Assembly (NCBI GenBank): GCA_021324075.1
Contig: JAJPJW010000190.1
Coordinates: forward strand, 1 to 58,330
Direction of reading: 5' to 3'
Length of the DNA: 58,330 nucleotides
From: Pseudomonadota bacterium
GTDB lineage: Bacteria; Oederibacteriota; Muellerivitia; Muellerivitales; Muellerivitaceae
Both the position numbers and the translations under genes were made by a program. The first letter of the stretch is position 1; the number at the start of each line of letters is the position of its first letter. This document shows positions 19,166 through 28,516 of the stretch, piece after piece. Under the pieces are notes generated by a model, which was not told where the DNA came from, made no database searches, and worked only from the letters and a program-made list of their open reading frames with translations.

Positions 19166-20154
19166 TCGCTTTTCTTGTCCCGGAAAAGGTCCCGGAGAAT
19201 TTTCAGGTCCGCCCCGGACAAATGGGCCATGCCCACCCGTTTGATTTGGACCCCCGCTTGTTGCAGTTCCACCGGGTTTTTACATTGCTCGAGCCTTCCC
19301 TTCCAATAACCCAAGGGTCCGCCTGGCGATTTTTTGGCCAGGGTTTCCATCACCGGGCCGAAGCTCACGCGGTGCTCGGGGCAGGGCCCGTGGGTTTCCA
19401 AGGCCCTCAGGTGCTCTTCCGTGCCGTAGCCCTTGTGGCCCTCGAAACCGTAATCCGGGTATTGCCGGTGCAATTCCCCCATGAGCCGGTCCCGGGTCAC
19501 CTTGGCGATGATCGAAGCCGCCGCGATGCTCAGGGACAAGGCATCCCCGTGCACCAGCGGCTTTTGGGGGATGGCCTTCAAGGCGGGCAGGGGCATGGCA
19601 TCGGTTAAAAGGTAATCGGGTTTCGTGCCCAGGGCGGCGATGGCCCTTTCCATGGCCAATTGGGCCGCCCGGTAAATGTTGAGTCCGTCGATCTCCGCCA
19701 CGCTGGCTTGGCCCACCCCGACGGCCAGGGCCGTCCCGCGGATCTTCTCAAAAAGCTCCTCCCGCCTGGCGGGTGTGAGTTTCTTGGAATCGTTGATGCC
19801 GGAGGGAAGCCCCTTGAAGGGAAGGATCGCCGCGGCGGCTACCACCGGGCCGGCCAGGGGACCCCGGCCCGCCTCATCCACGCCCGCCACGCTGCGAAAA
19901 CCCTTTTCCAGCGCCTCCCTTTCATACCGCCAAAGGGATTCCACCCGCCGCCTTTCCTTTTCTTCCCGGTGGACGGCCCTTTCAAACTTGGAAAGCAGGC
20001 GTTTGGCGCCCGCACGGGTGTCGTCCTTTAAGTGAAGGCGCAGGTAATCCAGGGATTGGGTGGGTGACTTTTCTTTTAAGGCTTCGGCTTCAATGTCCGG
20101 GAGTGGGGGTAGGCTGGGCACTAGGGGCGCCACCTTGTTCGGAATCATTTCCAT
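19144..20154 (-). CDS. rnhB: Ribonuclease HII
   Basis: RNase HII removes ribonucleotides from DNA and RNA from RNA-DNA hybrids. The catalytic core begins at AGVDEAGRGPLAGPVVAAAA (~94-113) with the DEAGRG acidic pair. The residues before it (DDTRAGAKRLLSKFERA onward) match the N-terminal domain of the Bacillus-type RNase HII. At 336 residues it is long; the C-terminal ~60 residues extend the usual ~200-residue core. The start is uncertain: ATG at 20154 overlaps the upstream lipoprotein gene by 65 bp and has a poor ribosome site, whereas GTG at 20121 has AAGGTGG eight bases upstream. Confidence 0.93.
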   Translation of the reverse strand: MEMIPNKVAPLVPSLPPLPDIEAEALKEKSPTQSLDYLRLHLKDDTRAGAKRLLSKFERAVHREEKERRRVESLWRYEREALEKGFRSVAGVDEAGRGPLAGPVVAAAAILPFKGLPSGINDSKKLTPARREELFEKIRGTALAVGVGQASVAEIDGLNIYRAAQLAMERAIAALGTKPDYLLTDAMPLPALKAIPQKPLVHGDALSLSIAAASIIAKVTRDRLMGELHRQYPDYGFEGHKGYGTEEHLRALETHGPCPEHRVSFGPVMETLAKKSPGGPLGYWKGRLEQCKNPVELQQAGVQIKRVGMAHLSGADLKILRDLFRDKKSEWPSEKA

Positions 20155-21787
20155 TCGTCGGCACGGCCGTGGGCTGCGCCGGAATGCCGGAAGCCGTCGC
20201 GACAGGGGTGGCGGGGAATAGGGCCGCGCGGGGCCCCAGCTTCGGTTCCGAGGAAATCAAGGTCACGGGGGCCGCCTCCGCGATGACCTTGTCCGTTGAT
20301 TTTAATACGCCCTTGAGGATGACGGGATATTCTTTTTTCTCGCCTTTCTTGTCCTCGAGTAAAACGGTTATTGTCTTCATTTCGGAGGAAGCGATATTGC
20401 CGATCTCCCATTCCATATTGTTGTCCTTCATTTTGAAAGTCCCCATGGACAGGGACTGGGGGACGGGGCTGGCGGAGGAACCCGGCTTCACGGCCTGGGG
20501 GGAGGCCGTGGCAACAGGCGCCACGGACGTCGGGCTGGCCGTTGGAGTAGGGGCAGCAGCCCCGGGCGCGGGCGTCCCGCCCGGCGTGGAGGTGGCCGTC
20601 GGTTTGGGCAAGTAAGGTTCCAGGCCCTTGGGCAGGGGTACGTCCAGCGTCACCAGGGGCGAGGTCTTGGGGCTCTGGTTCATGATGGTGTAGCTGAAAC
20701 TCCAGAAAGGATTTTCTTTGGAGGGGGGCTTGCCGACGGCGCCCTTGAAAAGGAAGGAAAACTTGGCCATTTCCCCGTTGGGCTCAAATTTCAAGATCGT
20801 CCCGTTTTGGCCCACAATAAAACCCACATCCTTATAAAAGGCTATGGCGTTGAGGGAAGGCTTGCCGTCGGGCTTTTGGTGGGAAATCCAGCGGCTTCCG
20901 TCGTAATAAGTGAGGGTGCCGTCCTGGCCCACGGTCCAGCCGTCGTCGTCGCTCTTCATGCGGATGTTGTAAAGGTCGAAGCCGGAAAAGGCGCTTCCCA
21001 TCTTGCTCCAGGAAGTGCCGTTGTAGCGCAGGATGGTGCCGTAGGCCCCCACGATCCAGGCCTGGACCTCGCTGATGACCGAGACCGAATTGAGCCTCTC
21101 CGTGCTGGGGCTGGCCGAATAGGTCTGCCATTTCTGGCCGTCGAAGCTCAGGATGAGCCCCCTATTGCCGCAGGCCCAACCGTTGTTCTGCCCGTACAAA
21201 CTGATGCCGTAGATGTCGTCCGTGACGGTGGCCGGAGCCCCGCCCGGGGCCACCGGGGTCACCTTGCCCCAGCTGATGCCGTTATAGATGAGGAGGGTTC
21301 CGTTGGACCCCACGGTCCAGACGCCGCGCGAGGGGGTCACCACGGCCGAATAGAGGATTTCCTGGGTCGGGGAGGCGTCCAGGTTCCAACTGCCGTTGTT
21401 GTAGTGGAGGATGACCCCGTGGGTGCCCGTGATCCAGCCCTCGTTCTCGTCGGCGAAGGCCACCGCCATGAGGTTCTCGTTCTTGGCCAGGCCCGTATCC
21501 ACCTTGGACCAGGTTTCCCCGTCCCACTTGAGCACCAACCCGTTGTTGCCGCAGGCCCAACCGGTCTTTTTATTGACCAGGCAGACGGCATTGAGGGGAT
21601 CGGTCATGGAAAAGGTCACAGGGAAGGAAGTCCAGTAAACCACCGACGAATCCTCTTCCGCGGAAGTGGAGGCATCCTGCTGGGTGGCTTTGGTCGGGGT
21701 CAGGGGGCTGACCGCGCCGCTTCCCGAGCATCCCAGGATGGGCCCAAGGGAAACCAGGAGGAAAAGAAGGCCGAAAATTCGTTTCAT
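20090..21787 (-). CDS. Lipoprotein with Ycf48-like seven-repeat propeller
   Basis: The ATG at 21787 is preferred over an upstream in-frame codon at 21865 because it gives a lipoprotein signal (MKRIFGLLFLLVSLGPILGC) and has AGGA upstream; the product is 565 residues. Seven repeats of ~45 residues follow (~50-360), each with GWACG, GWITG or AWIVG plus NG-W, which is the Ycf48/photosystem-assembly-like propeller pattern. The C-terminal third has a Pro/Thr/Ala linker, a beta-rich segment around DNNMEWEIGNIASSEMKT and a second Pro/Thr tail. It sits between rplS and rnhB, genes usually adjacent, so it looks like an insertion. Ligand unknown; surface or periplasmic location inferred. Confidence 0.85.
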   Translation of the reverse strand: MKRIFGLLFLLVSLGPILGCSGSGAVSPLTPTKATQQDASTSAEEDSSVVYWTSFPVTFSMTDPLNAVCLVNKKTGWACGNNGLVLKWDGETWSKVDTGLAKNENLMAVAFADENEGWITGTHGVILHYNNGSWNLDASPTQEILYSAVVTPSRGVWTVGSNGTLLIYNGISWGKVTPVAPGGAPATVTDDIYGISLYGQNNGWACGNRGLILSFDGQKWQTYSASPSTERLNSVSVISEVQAWIVGAYGTILRYNGTSWSKMGSAFSGFDLYNIRMKSDDDGWTVGQDGTLTYYDGSRWISHQKPDGKPSLNAIAFYKDVGFIVGQNGTILKFEPNGEMAKFSFLFKGAVGKPPSKENPFWSFSYTIMNQSPKTSPLVTLDVPLPKGLEPYLPKPTATSTPGGTPAPGAAAPTPTASPTSVAPVATASPQAVKPGSSASPVPQSLSMGTFKMKDNNMEWEIGNIASSEMKTITVLLEDKKGEKKEYPVILKGVLKSTDKVIAEAAPVTLISSEPKLGPRAALFPATPVATASGIPAQPTAVPTNGNDSEQGGAPSAQPTPTPGH

Positions 21788-21885
21788 GGTTCGTATCCTA
21801 ACCCGGGCGAGCGGAAAAAAACGAGCGAAACATCCTAGATCTTTTAACGGAACAAACAGAACCATAATGCCCGGTCCCTTACCCT

Positions 21886-22072
21886 CATTATCCTCATTAA
21901 AATCGGGCTTTGCCCGATAAAGAAATGAGGATGATACAGTTTTCGTTTTCGGGCCAAAGGCCCAATGCTCAAGGACAAACTGTATAGGTCGAGAAATTTT
22001 AGCCTTTTTAACAAATTTTTTCGACTAAGGGGCTACCTTATGACGCCAAAGGGGCGCAAGTTGGGCCCCTTA
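21886..22072. other. Structured intergenic region with three hairpins
   Basis: The 336-bp gap between the rplS and lipoprotein genes holds three nested stem-loops: 21887-21935 (ATTATCCTCATT pairing with AATGAGGATGAT, inner stem 21902-21918), 21935-21984 (TACAGTTT with AAACTGTA, inner GGGCC-AAA-GGCCC) and 22026-22072 (TAAGGGGC with GCCCCTTA). No ORF of note is present. They may belong to an untranslated leader, a small RNA or a mobile repeat; the strand cannot be decided. Confidence 0.55.
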
Positions 22073-22073
22073 A

Positions 22074-22109
22074 AACAAAAAAGCCGCCCCGGTTTTCCGG
22101 GACGGCTTT
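22074..22109 (-). terminator. Intrinsic terminator of the rpsP-rplS operon
   Basis: Read on the minus strand, AAAGCCGTCCCGG and CCGGGGCGGCTTT form a 13-bp stem around an AAAA loop, directly followed by a T-rich tail (TTTGTTTT). It starts 14 bp after the rplS stop. Confidence 0.92.
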
Positions 22110-22123
22110 AAGGAAAAATCGGC

Positions 22124-22615
22124 TCAGGCCTTTTCGGTCTTGGCCTTCTCCCCCGAAGCTTCCGGTTTGGGGGCTTCGGCTTTGGGAGCCTCGGCGGGTT
22201 CGGCCGGCGCGGCTTCCACATTGGCGGCCGAAACGGTCTCGGCGGTGCCTTCGCTGTGCACCAGGATCTTCTTGCCTTCCTGGATGCGGGCGGCCTTCTT
22301 GTTGAGCTTGCCGCGCAGGTAGAACAGCTTGCCGCGGCGCACCTTGCCCGAACGGGTCACCTTGACGTCCTTGATCATGGGGGAATTGTAGTAGAAGGTC
22401 TTTTCCACCCCGACGCCGTAGGAAATTTTGCGGACGGTAAACTTCAACTTGCCGCCCCCGCCCTGGATGCCGATCACCAGGCCTTCATAGACCTGGATAC
22501 GTTCCTTTTCGCCTTCCTTGATCCTCAAGGAAACCTTGACAGTGTCGCCCACCTTGAAGGGCACGTTTTTCCGGATGATCTGGGCATCCTCGATTTTTCG
22601 AATCGTCGCGTTCAT
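22124..22615 (-). CDS. rplS: Ribosomal protein L19 with C-terminal extension
   Basis: L19 sits at the 30S-50S interface. The core (residues 1-~118) is standard: VGDTVKVSLRIKEGEKERIQ, YEGLVIGIQGGG and SYGVGVEKTF. After the RGKLNKKAARI region the protein continues with a ~45-residue tail of Ala, Glu, Pro and Lys that ordinary L19 proteins (about 115 residues) lack; it is probably disordered. It is the last gene of the conserved rpsP-khpA-rimM-trmD-rplS operon and is followed by a strong terminator. Confidence 0.97.
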   Translation of the reverse strand: MNATIRKIEDAQIIRKNVPFKVGDTVKVSLRIKEGEKERIQVYEGLVIGIQGGGGKLKFTVRKISYGVGVEKTFYYNSPMIKDVKVTRSGKVRRGKLFYLRGKLNKKAARIQEGKKILVHSEGTAETVSAANVEAAPAEPAEAPKAEAPKPEASGEKAKTEKA

Positions 22616-22655
22616 GACTGACTGCTCCTTCTTTCCTTTAAAAAAACGGGTGGGA

Positions 22656-23405
22656 TTAGCCGCCCGCTTCCAATTCTTTTTGCGCTTCCTTCAAGAGTTT
22701 GAGGTCTTCCCCGGAAAGCTCAACCCGGTCCAAAAGATCGGGCCGCTTGGCCAGGGTGTTCTTCAGGGACTCTTTCTTCCGCCACTTCTCGATCAGGGCA
22801 TGGTTGCCCGACAACAAAACCTCCGGCACCCCCCGGCCCTTAAAGAAGCGGGGACGAGTATAGTGCGGATAGTCCAATAATCCATTAAAAAAGCTGTCCT
22901 TTTCGACCGATTGGCGGTCCCCTACAACTCCCGGTAGGAACCTCACCAGGGCGTCCACAAGGACGGCGGCCGCCGGCTCCCCGCCCGTGAGGACGTAATC
23001 GCCGAGGCTCACTTCCCCATCGATCATCGCCATGACCCGCTCATCGATGCCTTCGTAATGGCCGCAGACCAGGAGGAGGGCCTTCTCCTCCGAGAGCTCC
23101 ACCGCCATGCCGTGGTCAAACCGCCGGCCTTGGGGCGACATCAAAAGCGTCTTCACTTTCTTGCGCCCCCGCTTCAGGGCGGTCAAGGCCTTCGTCAGGG
23201 GCTCGGGCTTCATCACCATGCCCGCCCCGCCGCCGTAAGGGACGTCGTCGGCGGTGTGGTGCTTGTCCGTCGCCCACTTCCTCAAGTCGTGGAGGCGGAT
23301 GTCCACCTTCTTCCTGGCCACCGCCCGCTTGACCATGCTCACGGTGAAAGGCCCCGTGAAGTAGTCGGGGAAAAGGGTCAGGATGTCAATCCGCGGTGTC
23401 GGCAT
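22656..23405 (-). CDS. trmD: tRNA (guanine-N1)-methyltransferase TrmD
   Basis: This 249-residue SPOUT enzyme makes m1G37 in tRNAs with G36 and prevents frameshifting. The trefoil-knot SAM site is seen at LLVCGHYEGIDERV (~108-121) and SLGDYVLTGGEPAA (~131-144), and the N-terminal DILTLFPDYF is typical. Its start overlaps the end of rimM by 20 bp, so the two are translationally coupled. The C-terminal helical domain (PHYTRPRFFKG onward) is complete. Confidence 0.98.
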   Translation of the reverse strand: MPTPRIDILTLFPDYFTGPFTVSMVKRAVARKKVDIRLHDLRKWATDKHHTADDVPYGGGAGMVMKPEPLTKALTALKRGRKKVKTLLMSPQGRRFDHGMAVELSEEKALLLVCGHYEGIDERVMAMIDGEVSLGDYVLTGGEPAAAVLVDALVRFLPGVVGDRQSVEKDSFFNGLLDYPHYTRPRFFKGRGVPEVLLSGNHALIEKWRKKESLKNTLAKRPDLLDRVELSGEDLKLLKEAQKELEAGG

Positions 23406-23946
23406 CGATCTCTTCCGCCAGCTCGACGGTCATCCGCCGGCCTTTCAAGTCCACTTCCCGGATCACCGATTTGAGCAAGGGAACCAGGGTTTCCTTTTCG
23501 CCCTTCCTGACCACGCAAACCGCGTTGGCGAGGCCGTCCATCACTTCCACGATCCGGCCCAGGTTTTCGCCCTTGGCCGTGACGACTTCCAATCCCGTCA
23601 GGTCATCCACGTAGTAGGATCCTTCGGGAAGTTCGGGTTGTTCCCCATCCAGGACCGCCAGATAGGCGCCCCGGAGGGTCTCAGCTTCATCCACCCCCAC
23701 CACTTCCTTCAACCGCACCACGGCGTCGCCGTCGGAGTGCATAAAGGAACGCCCGACCGTCACCCGTTTGAGTTCCCGGCCGTCCTTGACCAGCCTTAAG
23801 GATTTGCAGGAAACCAGCCGGTCCAACCCCGAACAAGACAGCGATACCTTCACCTCGCCCTTCAGGCCGTGGGGCCGGACGATGGTGGCAAGGACGATAA
23901 AATCGTTGGACGGGGTTGGGGGCGCCGGACCTTCTGGGTTACTCAA
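23386..23946 (-). CDS. rimM: Ribosome maturation factor RimM
   Basis: RimM helps mature the 30S head and binds S19. The 186-residue product has the N-terminal barrel (VLATIVRPHGLKGEVKV, ~18-34) and the C-terminal PRC-barrel (LPEGSYYVDDLTGLEV, ~108-123). A ~15-residue Pro-rich N-terminus precedes the domain. It overlaps khpA by 8 bp upstream and trmD by 20 bp downstream. Confidence 0.96.
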   Translation of the reverse strand: MSNPEGPAPPTPSNDFIVLATIVRPHGLKGEVKVSLSCSGLDRLVSCKSLRLVKDGRELKRVTVGRSFMHSDGDAVVRLKEVVGVDEAETLRGAYLAVLDGEQPELPEGSYYVDDLTGLEVVTAKGENLGRIVEVMDGLANAVCVVRKGEKETLVPLLKSVIREVDLKGRRMTVELAEEIDADTAD

Positions 23947-24169
23947 CGACTTCGAGGGAGTACTTCAATCCGTGCTTGGCGCAGGAGGCCGAAACCAGGG
24001 TGCGCAGCGCCTTGATGGTGCGTCCCTGCTTGCCGATGACCTTGCCGTAATCGTCCTTGGACACCCGTAGTTCCAGGACCGTCAGGTTGCCTTCGAGCCT
24101 TTGTTGGATGGCCACACTCTCGGGCTTATCCACCAGCGACTTGGCGACGTATTCAATGAGTTCTTTCAT
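23939..24169 (-). CDS. khpA: KH-domain RNA-binding protein KhpA
   Basis: The 76-residue protein is a single KH domain with the conserved GKVIGKQGRTIKALRT-type loop (here DDYGKVIGKQGRTIKALRTL). KhpA proteins bind RNA, often with KhpB, and influence ribosome assembly or cell envelope control. Its place between rpsP and rimM is the conserved location of this family. Confidence 0.95.
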   Translation of the reverse strand: MKELIEYVAKSLVDKPESVAIQQRLEGNLTVLELRVSKDDYGKVIGKQGRTIKALRTLVSASCAKHGLKYSLEVVE

Positions 24170-24230
24170 AATGCCCTTCCTTCACATCGGTCTGGAGTTA
24201 GGCGGCGGGGCCACGCCCTGCCGCGGGCGG

Positions 24231-24485
24231 TCAGCCGATTTGAACGCCGGCTTTCTTCAGGATGCCTGCGACCGTGTCGGATGCGATGGCGCCCTTCTTG
24301 ACCCAGCCCAAGGCGGCTTCCTTATTCAAGTTAAGGACCTGGTTTTCTTCCTTGGCCCGGGGGTTGTAGGTGCCCAGGTCTTGGACCCGGCGACCCTTGC
24401 CGGACATGGTGGAATCCAAAACCACGATGCGATAACAGGCTTTTTTGTTGCTTCCAATGCGCTTCAATCGAATCTTGACGGACAC
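24231..24485 (-). CDS. rpsP: Ribosomal protein S16
   Basis: S16 is an early-binding 30S assembly protein. The 84-residue product matches the family throughout (VKIRLKRIGSNKKACYRIVV, then QDLGTYNPRAKE). The start is GTG at 24485, preceded by AGGAGG at a spacing of six bases. It is the first gene of the operon behind the promoter at 24594-24622, with a leader of about 100 nt. Confidence 0.98.
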   Translation of the reverse strand: MSVKIRLKRIGSNKKACYRIVVLDSTMSGKGRRVQDLGTYNPRAKEENQVLNLNKEAALGWVKKGAIASDTVAGILKKAGVQIG

Positions 24486-24593
24486 AAGTCCTCCTAAAAA
24501 TAAAAACGGCCGACGTTTGTTTATTGAGATGGTTCGGGGCTTTCAGGGCCCCCAACGGCTTCACCTGGATGAAATAAGGGTGAAGGGGAGAGG

Positions 24594-24622
24594 ATTTTAA
24601 AAATCCCCCCCGGACTTGTCAA
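24594..24622 (-). promoter_or_regulatory. Sigma-70-type promoter of the rpsP operon
   Basis: On the minus strand TTGACA (24617-24622) and TAAAAT (24594-24599) are spaced by exactly 17 bases, which would start transcription near 24587. The GGGGGGG tract in the spacer is unusual. The ~100-nt leader may hold a regulatory structure but no known motif is recognised. Confidence 0.85.
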
Positions 24623-24670
24623 GGAAATAGGCCCGAAACAAGGGAAAATGGACGGAAAGGACTCCAATCG

Positions 24671-27600
24671 TCAATGGATGACGGAAATCTTGAGGATTTG
24701 TCGTCCAATCAACCCGCCGTTTTGGGGATTGATCAATTCAGCCACCGCGATATAAAGCCCGCTGGCCTTGCCGGCGGCGTCCCAGGAGGCTTGGTTGGTG
24801 CCCACCCCGCCTTGGGCCGTCCCCACCCGTTCCCCTGCCACCGTGTAAATCTTCACCCTGAGGGTATAGGCCGAAACCGACGGTGCCGTAAAGGAAACCA
24901 CCGTATTCGCCCCGGTTAGGACATTCGGCGCAGCCACCACCTGGTTCAGGTGGTCATCCTCTTCGACCGTGATCTGGCGGGTCAAATCCTGGATCTGGCC
25001 GTTGCCGTTGTTCCAATGGACCCCGATGACATAGGAACCGCTGGTGACGATGGCCCCCGCGTCATTGGTCCCATCCCAGGTCAGGGTCACCCCTCCCGTG
25101 GAGGTTTCGATAAGGATTTGGGCGGCGGAAGCGGGACTGGGCGTGGTGGTGTCGGGCTGGATCACGCCGGAACTCAACTTGACGTCGGTCATGGAGGAAT
25201 TTGGAACGCTGGCCACCTGGACATAGAGATGCCGGACCACTTCCCCCGCCTCGTTGTAAATATTGGCGCTCAATTGGGCATAGGGCCGGGTGACCGTGAC
25301 GTTTTGGGAGACCGCGATGACGTTCCCCGAGGGGTCCACGCTTTGGGAGGTGATGATGTAAGCCCCGTTGGTGGCGGGATTACCCGAGGAGGCATTGCCG
25401 TTCCAAACCGCGATGGGAATGCCTGCCAAATAAACCGTCACCGCACCGCTGGCCCCGCTCAGGGTGGTGATCTGGTTGGACCCCAGGGAGAACGAGCTGA
25501 TGGCCTGCATATTTTGCTGGGTGTAAAGGGTGGCTACCAATTCCCCGGCGGAGTTATAGACCCCGATCTTCACCGTGTAACCACCCAAAGCAGACACTTG
25601 GGCACTGGACCTCAGCGGCGGGGCGCCGGGATAGGTGAGGACGGCGTTGTTGACAAGCAAAGTCCCGGCCGGGACCAGGTTGTTGATCTGGGCCTGGTAG
25701 GAAAGCCGGTAGGTTCCCGGGCTTAAGGGCGGCAGGGTCCAGGCCAATTGATTCAAGGAAGGGTTATAGGCCGGGGTGGGAAGTGAAGCCGGGCTGTTCG
25801 CCGCCGGCCCCAGGTAGCTCATTTGGGCCGGCAGGGTGTCGGTCACCACAATGCCCGAGGTGGCGGAGTTCACGTAAAGGATCAGGTTGTAGGTAAGGCC
25901 CGTACCGGGTGCGGCCTGGCTGGCCGAAACCTGCTTGGCAAAGTTGACCTGTAGGGTGGGAGTGGCGGTGGCCGTATCCGTGGGTGTTCCCGTGGGGGTA
26001 AAGCTGGACGTCACGGTGGGGGTGAAGCTGTCCGTGGGCGTCTTAGTGGCCGTCGGTGTATCGGTGGACGTCCAAGTATTGGTCGAGGTCCAGCTAGGTG
26101 TGAAGGTGCGGGTGTTGGTTGGAGTGAAGCTGTTGGTGGGGCTGTTCGTCGGCGTAGGCGTATCGGTCGGGGTCCAGGTATTGGAGGGCGTGAAGCTGGG
26201 CGTATCGGTTCGGGTGTTGGTGGGGGTAAAGCTGTTGGTGGGCGTATTCGTGGGCGTGGGCGTGTCAGTTGAGGTCCAGGTGTTGGTGGGGGTGGAACTG
26301 GGTGTATTGGTACGGGTATTGGTGGGAGTGCTTGTGGGCGTCGGGCTGTCGGTGGAGGTACAGGTATTAGTGGGTGTGAAGCTGGGGGTGTCCGTACGGG
26401 TATTGGTCGGGGTACTCGTGGGCGTGGGCGTATCGGTGGAGGTCCAGGTATTAGTGGGTGTGAAGCTGGGAGTATCCGTACGGGTATTGGTCGGGGTGGC
26501 CGTGGGGGTGTCCGTCCGGGTGTCGGTTGGGGTCCGGGTGGCGGTGGCCGTGTCCGTCATCGTGGCCGTCTTCGACGGGGTGGCGGTGGCCGTATCCGTC
26601 CGGGTGTCCGTAGGGGTACGGGAGGCCGTGGCCGTATCCGTCACAGTGGCCGTATTGGTCGTGGTGGCGGTGGCCGTATCCGTCCGGGTATTGGTGGCCG
26701 AACTGGTGGCTGTCGCCGTGGCCGTGTCCGTCCGGGTGAAACTGGCGGTGGCCGTAGCGGTGGCGGTCCGGGAGGCGGTGGTCGTGGCCGTGTCGGTGGC
26801 CGTCCGGGTGGTTGTAAAACTGTTGGTGGCGGTGGCGCTGGCCGTGTCCGTGGCGGTGCTGGAGGCCGTATGGGTGCTGGTCGCAGTCTTGGTGGCGGAC
26901 GCGGTCGCCGTCGCCGTAAAGCTGTCCGTAACCGTGGGGGTGTTGGTCGTGGTTTGGGTGGCGGAGGAAGTGGTTGTGGCCGTGGCCGTCTTGGTGGTTG
27001 TGGCCGTGGTCGTATCGGTGGTGGTTTTTGTGGAAGTGGCGCTGGCCGTGGAGGTCGTCGTCGGGCTCGGCGTCCGTGTCGGGGAGGGGGTGGGGCTGGG
27101 CGTAAAGCTCGGGGTGGGGGTCGGCGTGCAGGTGCCGCCCAGGAAATTGGTGACGGCGTTGGAAGTCAGGAGGTTCGGGGTCAGGTAGCAGGTCTCAAAA
27201 TCCTTCTCGGCGGCCTGGTTGATGATCGTGGCCGCGCAGGCCCCGTTCGCCAGCCCCTTGACCGTGACCGCGAAGGAGAGGGTACCGGAGGCGCCCGGGG
27301 TCAGGTAGCCCACGTCCCAGCCCACCACGTTGCCCGACTGGAAGGTCACGGGAACCGTGGGGTTGCTGGTTTGGGAGCCGCTGACGAAACCCGTCCCGGT
27401 CGGGATCGTATCGAAGACCACCACCCCGTCGTCGTAATTCGTATTGCTGGCGTTCTTGTAGGTGAGGGTGTAGGTGATGGTCTGCCCCGCGTTGACCTGC
27501 CCGGTGGGATTGTTGGCCTTAGCCAGGGTCACCGAGGCCGGTGCGCAGGCGGTCCAGGTGGGACAGTCAAAATAGCCCCAGGTGTAGTGCCCGCCCTCAT

Positions 27601-28516
27601 TGCAGTCGTAGGAAGTGACCTCAATGGTGATCTGCTGGCCCGCGTAAGGACATAGGTTGAGGGTATAGGGCGTCCAGGGGAAAATGCCCCAATGGGTCGG
27701 GTCGCCCGGGTTGACCTCACAGCCGCCGGTTCCGGACCCGGGCGGGGTCTGGGTGTCGTAACCATAAGTCCCCGCCTGGTTTCCCAATAGGCCGTCCAAC
27801 TGCAATAAACCGCTGTTGACCAGGTATTCCCAGTTCAAGAGAAGGTCGAAAAGCACCGTGTTGCCGGGATTGGCGGTGCTGCAATTGGCCGGCCCCAGCA
27901 GGACCCGCACTTCCAGGTAGCCGTCGCCGAGGGGGTTGTTGGGTTGATTCAGGTAATGGTAGTTCTCGAATACGCCCGCCACCAGGAAGTTCAGGCAGGT
28001 GTTGCCGTTGGTGGGCACGGTGGTCGTTTGGCAGACCCGGGCCCAGTCGTTGTGGTTGGCATCCCCATGGCCGGAAAAAAGCTGGACGGCCGTGGTCTGG
28101 CCAGTGGGCACCATGGGAAGCATCCCGTTGGAGTTGGGGGCGAAGCCCGGTGCGGTTTGGCCCGGATAAACCGTGCCGTTGGTCACCTGCGTCACTTGGC
28201 CAACACAGTCCGCGTTGCCGCCGGTTCCGTTCACACCGCCAGCGGTGGCCGACACCCCCGCGTTGACCACCGAAGTCCAACTGGTCAGCCCATTGGTAAA
28301 GCAACCGTTCGGCCAAACCTGGGCGTGAGATGGGGAAGCCGGAGAAAGGACCGCCAAAACCGATAGGGCAAAAAATTTCACAAAAAGGAAGGACCCACTC
28401 CTCCCCGGTGGTATCCGATCCGGACCCGGGGAAGGATGAGAAATAGGGAAAAATGGATTAAGGCTGGACCCTTCCTTGTCATAGGAAAAGGCCTTTTGTT
28501 TTTTCACAGACAACAT
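24671..28516 (-). CDS. Giant Thr-rich surface protein, paralogue A (intact)
   Basis: The 1281-residue product has a long N-terminal n-region, a hydrophobic signal segment (~43-65, ending SHAQ), a beta-rich domain of unknown type (~66-320; [26 protein letters not shown]), a DUF11-like domain (~330-450; [12 protein letters not shown]), a Thr/Ser/Pro-rich stretch of ~390 residues (~462-854), a second DUF11-like domain and three FlgD-like Ig modules ([44 protein letters not shown]). It ends like a FlgD/T9SS-type C-terminal module ([12 protein letters not shown]). Probably an exported adhesin or stalk protein, inferred from architecture. It is closely related, domain by domain, to the split pair at 34301-38452. 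The start has GGA spaced about six bases upstream. Confidence 0.85.
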   Translation of the reverse strand: MLSVKKQKAFSYDKEGSSLNPFFPISHPSPGPDRIPPGRSGSFLFVKFFALSVLAVLSPASPSHAQVWPNGCFTNGLTSWTSVVNAGVSATAGGVNGTGGNADCVGQVTQVTNGTVYPGQTAPGFAPNSNGMLPMVPTGQTTAVQLFSGHGDANHNDWARVCQTTTVPTNGNTCLNFLVAGVFENYHYLNQPNNPLGDGYLEVRVLLGPANCSTANPGNTVLFDLLLNWEYLVNSGLLQLDGLLGNQAGTYGYDTQTPPGSGTGGCEVNPGDPTHWGIFPWTPYTLNLCPYAGQQITIEVTSYDCNEGGHYTWGYFDCPTWTACAPASVTLAKANNPTGQVNAGQTITYTLTYKNASNTNYDDGVVVFDTIPTGTGFVSGSQTSNPTVPVTFQSGNVVGWDVGYLTPGASGTLSFAVTVKGLANGACAATIINQAAEKDFETCYLTPNLLTSNAVTNFLGGTCTPTPTPSFTPSPTPSPTRTPSPTTTSTASATSTKTTTDTTTATTTKTATATTTSSATQTTTNTPTVTDSFTATATASATKTATSTHTASSTATDTASATATNSFTTTRTATDTATTTASRTATATATASFTRTDTATATATSSATNTRTDTATATTTNTATVTDTATASRTPTDTRTDTATATPSKTATMTDTATATRTPTDTRTDTPTATPTNTRTDTPSFTPTNTWTSTDTPTPTSTPTNTRTDTPSFTPTNTCTSTDSPTPTSTPTNTRTNTPSSTPTNTWTSTDTPTPTNTPTNSFTPTNTRTDTPSFTPSNTWTPTDTPTPTNSPTNSFTPTNTRTFTPSWTSTNTWTSTDTPTATKTPTDSFTPTVTSSFTPTGTPTDTATATPTLQVNFAKQVSASQAAPGTGLTYNLILYVNSATSGIVVTDTLPAQMSYLGPAANSPASLPTPAYNPSLNQLAWTLPPLSPGTYRLSYQAQINNLVPAGTLLVNNAVLTYPGAPPLRSSAQVSALGGYTVKIGVYNSAGELVATLYTQQNMQAISSFSLGSNQITTLSGASGAVTVYLAGIPIAVWNGNASSGNPATNGAYIITSQSVDPSGNVIAVSQNVTVTRPYAQLSANIYNEAGEVVRHLYVQVASVPNSSMTDVKLSSGVIQPDTTTPSPASAAQILIETSTGGVTLTWDGTNDAGAIVTSGSYVIGVHWNNGNGQIQDLTRQITVEEDDHLNQVVAAPNVLTGANTVVSFTAPSVSAYTLRVKIYTVAGERVGTAQGGVGTNQASWDAAGKASGLYIAVAELINPQNGGLIGRQILKISVIH
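25950..27125 (-). repeat. Thr-rich low-complexity coding repeat of paralogue A
   Basis: About 1.2 kb encodes short units such as TATATATS and [16 protein letters not shown] in degenerate tandem copies. The unit composition shifts along the tract from T/A/S-rich to T/P/N-rich, as expected from repeat slippage and duplication. The opposite strand shows long valine/glycine-rich open frames that are artefacts of the periodic sequence. Confidence 0.9.

Noticed and set aside
25935-27188. Plus-strand ORF encoding Val/Gly repeats, and its twin at 35475-36650
   Set aside because: They are the reverse complement of the Thr-rich coding repeats; ACC/GCC codons on the gene strand read as GTG/GGC on the other.
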